From positions 1 to 64,000 of the IMG/VR virus record IMGVR_UViG_3300017960_001054: a DNA stretch of 64,000 bases, one strand, 5' to 3'. Position numbers and translations under genes: made by a program. This stretch comes from a virus. Shown here piece after piece: positions 48,101-55,600 of the stretch; position 1 is the stretch's first letter; each line of letters opens with the position of its first letter. The notes under the pieces were generated by a model. That model did not search any database. It worked only from the letters and a program-made list of their open reading frames with translations, and was not told the origin of the DNA.

Positions 48101-48368
48101 ACTCGACGGAGCTGGATGCAAGGTCATCGGAACGCAAACGGTCGATAGCCGCGACGCACAGTACGGACACCGGATAAGCGATGTGCTCGTCAACGTAGGG
48201 CCCGCGATCAACTTGGCCGTGAACAGCGATGGTGAGGTCCCCATTCTCGTTCGTGTCATCATCAAACAGGCTGCGGCAACCGTTTTGGATTGGGTGTCGG
48301 GCGGTCCAGATGACAGCACGGCTAACATGGTGGGTCTGGTAGGCATCGAGATTCTCCGGCCGGAGTAG
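45147..48368 (+). CDS. Large fibre-type structural protein
   Basis: A 1073-residue protein; GGAGAG precedes the ATG. The N-terminus has the fibre-shaft style HVNDPQAAHPASAISTTTTD followed by a DDVQGDLDEIAALI helix, a pattern also found in the beta-helix fibre upstream. The rest is Asp/Pro/Gly-rich and beta-type, with aromatic clusters such as YWQFQLARYRHRF. Near the C-terminus VRVHGLNLSDYEYAAPGPGS and VFMAIMVKVPGL suggest a compact beta domain. A patch around 46890-46950 is visibly AT-richer than its surroundings. No catalytic motif recognised; likely a fibre or whisker subunit. Confidence 0.58.
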   Translation: MPRSGDPNDIKTGTGKANQNSVDANSFTNDLATGAGGLPGLRAHVNDPQAAHPASAISTTTTDGFYDNDDVQGDLDEIAALIPPRPGTVGNWQTNLETVSIISGVPDWGVLKLNDAGHIARGTVTPPDPNDPNDDLAVYPYYNYIPEVASDNPPFDPGGNDPETDPTFNIDPAGTPDPTYTGGGVGWCHQGGFTRPQMGGSPIIETTRIFPTAGGAFQPVVVSGMLYPADRGVLALLHWPAGGSIGDFLAQPLTNRVVAAVLCGQGILDDCDGAPGGIFTEGDPNIFAYPGRAAGQYQLRELHTGLVQGSGAPLPAPYNVPDPGAGQVRLGTDPNAGVPVVVGGIPILGGTTAATGGGNDNNFFRYRLPYLSDYSDTADGFGGVTGLPYTPATEKFRYFDKPDVSADFATLLIQAGDYADLPDDYWQFQLARYRHRFTFQHNVWPAPTDHGSWLLVHFQKEGDFEKWARDGILPDDVTDGYEIYSSSLLDYSSPESTDNLAEPAPPFDVSPGYHVVRGAIYEDPDDFTTFTIDAIGYDVFVTVDEVMAVSGIKYWVPGTVGSKWTIPNMNLTLSDVWENSYRLGNNPITSVEVSWGIWHQDPLFVFQGIFGAEPGSTNAPSATATFAGTVSGGPGGERIEFRYDQLDSASGHGPWSVLNGPLPADTADLLLVPADPMTFNGDQNLPHFSTDARIRAFFRKPLGHQLPADTVLEALFPRPGGTLFLFHSTSQNPTDDIGVYGNFQTGGSGSPARASLETSLKDTEERFLDEVYRYAINTFDAGAFDPTWDGSKGNLAGPGLPFGPSGFIDVPVRVGANGTATILSFIQQDHYTKDLATAPTVASEAQVAGLPDRNPPISDGVIAPLPSRGIVLYPHIDYTVGYRPASPGDVTPTQFDYSGVADAQREYLRAFDLGFSRDASPIVGQVAGQSFFRVRVHGLNLSDYEYAAPGPGSVFMAIMVKVPGLTTWMDLGRRDGFGPSKQDPLLDGAGCKVIGTQTVDSRDAQYGHRISDVLVNVGPAINLAVNSDGEVPILVRVIIKQAAATVLDWVSGGPDDSTANMVGLVGIEILRPE

Positions 48369-48372
48369 AGAC

Positions 48373-51300
48373 ATGGTTGACTTCACCGATCTCGATGAAG
48401 AGAAACTCGAAGAGCTACGCAAGGCGCTGGCGAAAGCTGCGGCCACGACTACTTCACGTCAGCCTTGGCAGGAGCACTTTGAGCGCGAAACCTCCAGTAC
48501 GGCGGCTAGATCGGTACTTGCGGCCGACATTATCCGTGGGTTTTCGGGTTCGTGGGCGGCTTCGTACAACTACGGATACGGTGCTGGGATCACGGCGAAT
48601 GCGACCAACGAGGCCAGGGCTGACACGAGTGAGGTTCCGATTCCGATCCGTGCCAAGACGACCAAACTCGGTCGTCGGGGCGTGCCAGACATTGACTTTG
48701 TGCCCTTCAATTGGCGAACCAATCGGTTTGGGTACAAAGGTCCGGCTCTAGTCGGTCATCCGATCAGCTACGAAGTTGTAGGCCCTACGCTCAAATCGCC
48801 TTTCTGTGACTGGACCTGGCAAGTCAATCTCGCTACGGGTCCGAATGGTGGCGATGAGCTTACGATGTTCACGCGACCGGATGGAAACCCCGCAGTCGCC
48901 TCTACGTTGGCGGACGGCTACGGTGCAGACATTCCAGTGTTCACGATCGGAGATTCGGCTGAGCCGAACGGTGGCTTGTATGTCATTATCACAGATGACG
49001 GAGCCAATGCAGGCTCGATTCCAGCCGGCGAAACCGCAATGGGAGCGCGGCCGGAGTTTATCGACACGGCACGCTACGAGATCTTCCGTGTTGCCAGCGC
49101 GACAACAGACACGCTTGAGCTACATCCGAACAAGTCGCTCGCGCCCTACTTCGATCTGACGGGCCCATTTCCGCGAACGATTCGTGCGATCACGGTCATC
49201 AAGCCCTACGTGACACGGCTTGCAGCCATTCCCGACTCGGGTCCTGGGCCAGGGCAAGAACGTGTGTTTGCTGTAGTGTCGCCCGAGGTCTCAGCATCGT
49301 CCGATCTGTACCCTCCGTACGATGGGGGCTCTGGAGCATGGCGGCAGGGAGGTTTTGACGCCAACCCAGGCGAGACGCCTTCGGGTGTTCTAGGGAGCGC
49401 GGATAGGTATCTGGGTCGGATGACGATGCCGATTCCGATTCCCTTGCGCAAGGGACTGGCTCAAGTAGACACCACGGCTGCGGCGACGCCCACGAATGAG
49501 ATTGGTCTGACGTTCATCTCCGACCATCCTTCGACGCCGATTGCATCGAGCGGCGCGGATGTTGGCCGCATTCTTCGGGTCTACGACATCCAGTCTGAGG
49601 ATGACACGGATCTGACGTTTGGTACTCCGGCCGCGACGCTTGGATGGTTCCCTTGCTACGACGTGGAGGTAGGGCCTCCGACTGGTTTCGTGTTGGGTCG
49701 TACCGCAGAGGTTGCGCCCGAGACAGGCCACACGTACTTCGGCCCTGGGCCGTTCTTGCAGGATGCCGTAGGCCCCAAGCATGACTTGGTGTACACGGTT
49801 CACGATCCGGTTTCCGATCTCTGGCAAGGGCCGTTCAATGTTGACAAGGTGGAAGCCTGTCGGCTCCAGAACCTCATCGATCCCCACGAAGTTGCTCGTT
49901 TCGAGAAGCAGATTTCTCAGGGCGTAGCGGGTACATCACAACCTGGCGGGTCGAGTTTCTCTGGGCCGGACAAGGCGATCTGGGACACGTCCAAACGGGT
50001 CGTTCCCGCAGCGCTTGATGAAGCCCCGAATCCGGGCAGCTTGCTCGATCTGGGCTTCCGCATGGTCTTGTATCCGGCGAAGAATGACGGCTCGGACAAT
50101 CCGATTCCCGACTTTGACAAACCTATCGAGACGCGCGGCAATCTCGTGATCAGTCCTGCGGTCACCGAGGACCAGTACCTTGAAGTTGACTATTCTGCGG
50201 GTCTCGTTCGGCTGAGCCATGAGCCGCCTGTTGTTTCCAATGGTGGCGTGGGCGACATCATTCCCAACGGGATCATCGGAGGAGCCGGGACGACAAATCC
50301 TCGGCTGGAGGTTGTTCTGTTTGCTGCTTGCGTGCCCTTCTCGATGGAAGAAAGCCAGCTTGGTACGGGTGCGCGAGTAGTTGGTCGCCCTGGAACAGAC
50401 GACATCGATCTCTACAGCGGTCGTGTCCGCGCGGGCATCGATCTCGCCAACACGAACGCCGCTGGTACGCCTACGCCTCCATACGTTGGGGCGAGTGGTG
50501 TTGCTCCGAACCCTGTAGAGATCGTGCTCGATCAGATCTGGACCGGACCGAGCACTGGCGTCTTTGAGATCCTCGATGACACCGACACCGGAGCTAGCTT
50601 CGGTCTCTGGGGTTACTCGGAGACGCGCGATGTTTCGGTTCTGGGTCGGCAAGTGACGGCTCTTGGGGGAATCACGAGCCTTCCAACTACGATCAGCGAT
50701 CCTGGTCTCGGAGGCTCGACTCCGCGAGTGGTTGTGCTTCGGCGTGAAGTGTTCTTCGCGGAGAAGTCAGGCTCAAAAGACTTTGGCGTTGACAACGCGA
50801 CCAACGACACTGCTTACGGGTCAGCGGCTCGTGCCAAGACGGTTCGTTTCGACAACGCCACGCTGCTTCCCGAGCTAGATGGTTCTGTCACCGTGCGGCA
50901 GAATCAGGCTCCGCGGTTTGCCGACTGGATTGGTCTACTGACCGCATCGACCATCGTTGATATTGTGGGGCCGCCAGCGACGTATAAGTTGTCTCAGAAT
51001 GGCGTGTTTGAGGACACCATCTACGAGGATACGGGTAATCCGACCGGCGGCCCTTCACAAGCTATCCTCTGGCCTACCCTAGGACATCAAGAAGGACCTA
51101 TTCTAGTTTTCCCTGCGACCAACCCGGCAGGTGATTATAGCGGTTTTCTGACCAAAGCGAGCCGTATCCGCTTGGATCAGGTTTGTCGTTTGGTGTTCAA
51201 ATTTGGTCTTGTACATGAAGTGGTAGCTGGTGAGATGGTTGCCTATATTGGATTGGGGGAGGGAGAGCTTTTCAACACTGTTGGAATCACTCCCGCATTG

Positions 51301-51723
51301 GTGAATATCCTGACGCCAGGTTTTCCTCCTCCTGTTCCTGGTAACTATGTTGGAATCCGTGTTGATGGTAATGTCGGGCCGCCAGCTCCAGCCCAATTCC
51401 GATGGATTACTGGTCGTTTGGCACCCTCGTCATGGCAAGCTGTGGATACGGGAATTATTCCAGAAGACAATGGCGATGTCTTCTATCTGGTCATCGAAAC
51501 ATCACGGACAGGTCTGGTTGTCAAGATGGCATTGTTCAATGCAGACATGGATCGTTTAAGTGATATTTCGTTTCCAGCTTCCAATCCTGGGATCCCTCTC
51601 TTGACTGCGCCCATGGAAGTTGTGGCTGGTGTGTACAACACAATTGGAGGCGGGATGCACGGAGTTGCGCCTTGGTGGATCTCGTATCTGAACCGGATTG
51701 ACCTTCCGTACCCCGTTTTCTAG
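48373..51723 (+). CDS. Large fibre-type structural protein with AT-rich C-terminal domain
   Basis: An 1116-residue protein starting four bases after the previous stop. The N-terminus is an acidic/basic helix (LDEEKLEELRKALAKAAATT), followed by beta-rich sequence. From about residue 890 (nucleotide 51040) codon use shifts to T- and A-ending codons. This last segment reads as a beta-sandwich, lectin-like domain (RIRLDQVCRLVFKFGLVHEV, FYLVIETSRTGLVVKMALFN). Terminal domains of receptor-binding proteins are often exchanged between phages, and the composition shift fits that. The operon pauses after this gene with a 70-80 base gap. Confidence 0.6.
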   Translation: MVDFTDLDEEKLEELRKALAKAAATTTSRQPWQEHFERETSSTAARSVLAADIIRGFSGSWAASYNYGYGAGITANATNEARADTSEVPIPIRAKTTKLGRRGVPDIDFVPFNWRTNRFGYKGPALVGHPISYEVVGPTLKSPFCDWTWQVNLATGPNGGDELTMFTRPDGNPAVASTLADGYGADIPVFTIGDSAEPNGGLYVIITDDGANAGSIPAGETAMGARPEFIDTARYEIFRVASATTDTLELHPNKSLAPYFDLTGPFPRTIRAITVIKPYVTRLAAIPDSGPGPGQERVFAVVSPEVSASSDLYPPYDGGSGAWRQGGFDANPGETPSGVLGSADRYLGRMTMPIPIPLRKGLAQVDTTAAATPTNEIGLTFISDHPSTPIASSGADVGRILRVYDIQSEDDTDLTFGTPAATLGWFPCYDVEVGPPTGFVLGRTAEVAPETGHTYFGPGPFLQDAVGPKHDLVYTVHDPVSDLWQGPFNVDKVEACRLQNLIDPHEVARFEKQISQGVAGTSQPGGSSFSGPDKAIWDTSKRVVPAALDEAPNPGSLLDLGFRMVLYPAKNDGSDNPIPDFDKPIETRGNLVISPAVTEDQYLEVDYSAGLVRLSHEPPVVSNGGVGDIIPNGIIGGAGTTNPRLEVVLFAACVPFSMEESQLGTGARVVGRPGTDDIDLYSGRVRAGIDLANTNAAGTPTPPYVGASGVAPNPVEIVLDQIWTGPSTGVFEILDDTDTGASFGLWGYSETRDVSVLGRQVTALGGITSLPTTISDPGLGGSTPRVVVLRREVFFAEKSGSKDFGVDNATNDTAYGSAARAKTVRFDNATLLPELDGSVTVRQNQAPRFADWIGLLTASTIVDIVGPPATYKLSQNGVFEDTIYEDTGNPTGGPSQAILWPTLGHQEGPILVFPATNPAGDYSGFLTKASRIRLDQVCRLVFKFGLVHEVVAGEMVAYIGLGEGELFNTVGITPALVNILTPGFPPPVPGNYVGIRVDGNVGPPAPAQFRWITGRLAPSSWQAVDTGIIPEDNGDVFYLVIETSRTGLVVKMALFNADMDRLSDISFPASNPGIPLLTAPMEVVAGVYNTIGGGMHGVAPWWISYLNRIDLPYPVF

Positions 51724-51802
51724 GCTCCCAGGGCCCATTTTCCATCCTATAGGAGCGCACTTGTAGGACAGCTTGCGCTCTGGCGCAGGTATCGTGATTT
51801 CG
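51724..51802 (+). promoter_or_regulatory. Intergenic region with CCTATAGG palindrome and 7-bp hairpin
   Basis: CCTATAGG (51746-51753) is a perfect palindrome sharing CTATAG with the gaps at 25891 and 32014. GAGCGCA (51753-51759) pairs with TGCGCTC (51774-51780) over a 14-base loop. No U-run follows. A promoter/operator or an mRNA processing hairpin is possible. The ribosome site for the next gene is weak. Confidence 0.4.
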
Positions 51803-52594
51803 ATGCGCATCCTAGTCGATCGGGCAACAAACGAGATCCTTCAAGTCGAGAAGGTTCCTTCCGAGGGCGAGACGGTTCCGCTCAATGGGAAGTACATTCT
51901 TCCGACGCCCGAGGGAGTCACGGTTCACGTCGATTCGGATTCGTTCGTTTTGCCTTCCTCCGATCCTGGGTCGGTTGTTGCGCAAGCCTACGCAGGACTA
52001 CTTGCTCAATTTCCGCAGTACGAGAACGTCTTGTATAATCCTCTCTTGCTGGATACGGATGTTGACGATCTGGATCTGACCGGGTTGTTCATCGATCCAG
52101 ACACGAGCGACGAATTCACGACGCGCGCACAGATGGGCCGTGGAACGGGAGGCCCTTGGACTTCTGGGCAAGCGCCGATCAATACGGCGATGCTGGAAGC
52201 CAACGGGGTCACGTCTCCAACGCGGCCGGGGCTCTTGATCACGGACACCATCGACATCAGCCCCTTCACTCTGGACCCTTTCGGGATTCCGGTAGGCACC
52301 GATGAGTTTGTCGTCTACTGGTACATCTACGAATGTGAAACCACTGAAGACATTCACTCCGACTTTGGCGCACAAGCAGGAGTGAACAATCCGGCGTTTC
52401 GCAACGTGATCGAGACGGACCAGGAGCCGGCCGATCTCCAGGTCTACATCAGCATCAACGACGGCACGACTTGGGTCGAAGTCCAGCGGCTTCTTCCCGT
52501 GGCGTTCTGCAACAAAGGGAAACTGATACGTCTCGCGTTTCGCAACAACGGCACCACGAAGGTCTATCTAGCTGCGTATGCCATCCTTTTCTGA
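51803..52594 (+). CDS. Structural protein in fibre cluster, unknown
   Basis: A 263-residue protein beginning MRILVDRATNEILQVEK. A GTG at 51794 with AGG five bases upstream is an alternative start. The first 70 residues form an extended segment with LPTPEGVTVHVDSDSFVLP, followed by acidic loops (LLDTDVDDLDLTG). The C-terminal half is beta-type: FVVYWYIYECETTEDIHSD, LQVYISINDGTTWVEVQRLL and KVYLAAYAILF. This reads like a jelly-roll fibre tip or capping domain. It lies between two of the largest fibre-type genes. No family recognised. Confidence 0.55.
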   Translation: MRILVDRATNEILQVEKVPSEGETVPLNGKYILPTPEGVTVHVDSDSFVLPSSDPGSVVAQAYAGLLAQFPQYENVLYNPLLLDTDVDDLDLTGLFIDPDTSDEFTTRAQMGRGTGGPWTSGQAPINTAMLEANGVTSPTRPGLLITDTIDISPFTLDPFGIPVGTDEFVVYWYIYECETTEDIHSDFGAQAGVNNPAFRNVIETDQEPADLQVYISINDGTTWVEVQRLLPVAFCNKGKLIRLAFRNNGTTKVYLAAYAILF

Positions 52595-52613
52595 TGGGCC
52601 GCGGAGTTGAGCC

Positions 52614-55600
52614 ATGACAACAGATTTCGGACCCGGAGTTTCTCGCACCCTTGAGGCGTTGGCGCGTCAGTTTCAGATCACTGTTTTCCAGGCTGGAAAA
52701 CCGCCGCTGGACTCAGAGATTAATCTGCTCCAGCAGGCTGACTCTGAGGCATTTCAGCAGTTTGTCCGCAGCCAGATCCACTCAGGGTTTTTCCTCGATC
52801 CAACGCGTCCTCAGGATGACTTCGTAACCGATCCTCTCAACAGCAATCAGTTTCGTTTCGGTCAGCAGAAGCGCGATGACAATGGTGCGGTAGAGGAGCT
52901 AGCTCCGATCGTCTGGGCGAACGTCAACGGGATGATCATTCCGGTGGTGGGGACGGCCAACACCGAGGCCGGGGCCACGGACAACATCGTTACCCTCAAT
53001 CCGCCGCCCGACTCCGATACTCGGATCGATTTCATCTTCCTAGAGGCGTGGCGCGTCCTGGTTGCTCCCAACCCTTCGCCTGACAACAAGCCCGCGGCAG
53101 ACAAGATCTGGAAGTACGGCAACGTCGAGTACGGACAGACCAACATCGATGATGATCTGATCGATCCCGCGATTGGGTTTGAGACGACGGAGCGCGTCCA
53201 GATTCAGTATCGCATTCGCGTCGTTGGAGAGGGCTCGGGAGCTGGTGTGAGCCCGGCGCTGGATGTGTACCCGGATGGTCTGGATGACCCCAATGTCCGC
53301 GCTCAGGGGCCTTTGAGCACCCCGAGCACGCAGGCATACGCCGTCTGGACCAACATGCGTGAGGAGCTAGGAGATCCTAGCTTGTGGCGTGCGGGGAACG
53401 GAAATCCGACCAACGACTTCGGGACGATAGACGGCTACATCTATGCGATCCCCATCTGCGCGATCTTCCGGCGCAACAATCAGCCGTTCGTGGCGGTCAA
53501 CCTATCGGGAAATCCGAACCAAAACGGAGCTTTCAATCGGAATCCATCTGCTGCGCTTCTGACGAATCCGCGGGAAGGGGCCAAGCTGCTCACGCAGATG
53601 ACTTTGGTCAACGACATGGCGGCGGCGCAATTCACCCTGGATACGGACATCGAAGTAGACAATCTCATCGGTTCTGGGTTCGATGACTCCAACCACACAC
53701 TTTCACAGGTGTTCATGGTCATCGACAATGAGGTCATCGGGATCTCTTCCATCGACACGACCGTATCTCCTGCTACTGTTCGTGTTCCTGCCGGTGGTCG
53801 TGGTCGTTGGGGGACTGACCCGTTGTTCCACGGTGGCCGTGAGCTACCTGGCAATGTCGTGGGGTCGGGAACGCCGGTCTACTTCTTCAACACGAGACCT
53901 GGAAGCATCGGGAAGTACGCTGACGAGATTCACGAAGACGATTTCCTCGACATGCGACGGGGCGTCAACCTGGGCGATTGGGATTACGAGCGCCTGATCT
54001 TGCACAACGTGTCGGCTCTCATGCGCAACCGACTGCGCTCTACGTGGAAGCAGTCGGGTGTTCCTGGCGGAGATACGGAGGGAGTCTTGGTTCAAGAGGT
54101 TGACTATCTCGACCAAGACGGCGCTACTCCCAACCCGAACGGGACGGAAGCCCTGGACGGCCCGGATGGTATCCGTGAGATCTGGAGCGATGCCGCTACC
54201 ATCCAGACACGTGTCACGTCGTTGCTGGACAACGATGGCACGATGAGCAGTGGTTTCATCCAGACCTTCGACGACTTGACTTTCTGGGGTGCCGGTGCGG
54301 ACTTCAAGCCAGCGGGCTTCATGAACAACTTGAACAACACGACGCCCGGCTTCATGAACGGGACGACTATCTTCATGTACATCGGTGGAGATAGCGGCAG
54401 TGTTGGCGCACGAAAGACGTTCCGTGACGGCACGACTCGTGCGGTTCGCTTCATCAATCCCAAGGAATTCTGGAAGGCTGCGGACGCCTCGACTTCCGAA
54501 GTGGGAATGCAGCATCCCGTGACGCTTCTGTGGACGAGCACGGATCAAGCGAACGCGGGCGTGCAGACGGCCGGTGCCGGGCTCCAGGCTCTCATTCCAG
54601 CAGGACCGGGTGAGACGCCCTCCGAGCATCCAGGGGCCATGTATCCTCTTCGCTCGTTGGATTTCGAGAAGCCCTTTATCGTTCTCGGAGGGGTCGTCAA
54701 CAGCGTTCTCAATCTCACGGGCATCGATCCGACCGCCGACTTGCACGATAACAGCACCGATCCGGGCACGATTCCGGCAGGCGAGGGAGAGATCGAGCTT
54801 ACGGGCTTTGACTTCGACGCGGCAGGGGACTGGTACAGCCTGACAAGCAGCGGCGACTTTGCCAACGATCCGAGCTTGGTCGTGTATCCGTTGGTCCGTG
54901 GCTCGCGAACCTTGTACGACATGCTCACTGCGGGCGGCAAGGATGAAACGGGATCGTCCTCTGAGCTTTACCTCATCATGTATGGGGATGATCAGAGCAC
55001 GCAGAACAATGGAGCCTTCCAGGTCATCGGCGCTGGAACGGTTGGCTACACGACCAAGACCACGGGCGCGGTCAATCGTTTGCGTGTACGATTCTTGAGC
55101 GAAGGGGTCACGCTGTTCGATGTGACTTCGACCGGCACCCTGTCGGCCGAGGGGCGCTCCATGGAGCACAACGCTGAGGATGGCGAGGGCTCTGCTTCTG
55201 GTCCGGCGGCGATGACCATTACGTTGACGGACATCGAAGCGGTTGCTGGCGGCGGCGCAAATCCGTGGAATGCGGCCAACATCAACCCGTTGACCGCTCC
55301 CGGCAAGACTCTGGAGGAACCGTACAACTACAAGTGTCTCGTCAACATGACGTTGCTCTATCACCCTGGGCGTGGAGGAATGGCGCGGGTTGCTGACAAG
55401 ATCGAACGGGTGACGATGCAGAGCCCTCCGGCTCAGATCCTACAGCAGACAGGGGTTGCTCTGGATTCGACATTCCCGGCTGCTACGGGAGCGCCAGGGA
55501 ATCCACCCGAGGCAAACTTCACGAAGGTTCACATCCAAACGTGGAATCGCCTTCCGAGCCTCGGGCTCGATGCCCCGACAGCACCAGCTTACGGTGGCAA

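Noticed and set aside
53844-55364. 506-codon open frame on the minus strand
   Set aside because: Lies entirely opposite a well-supported fibre gene, Arg-rich and motif-free, as expected for antisense of a GC-biased gene.
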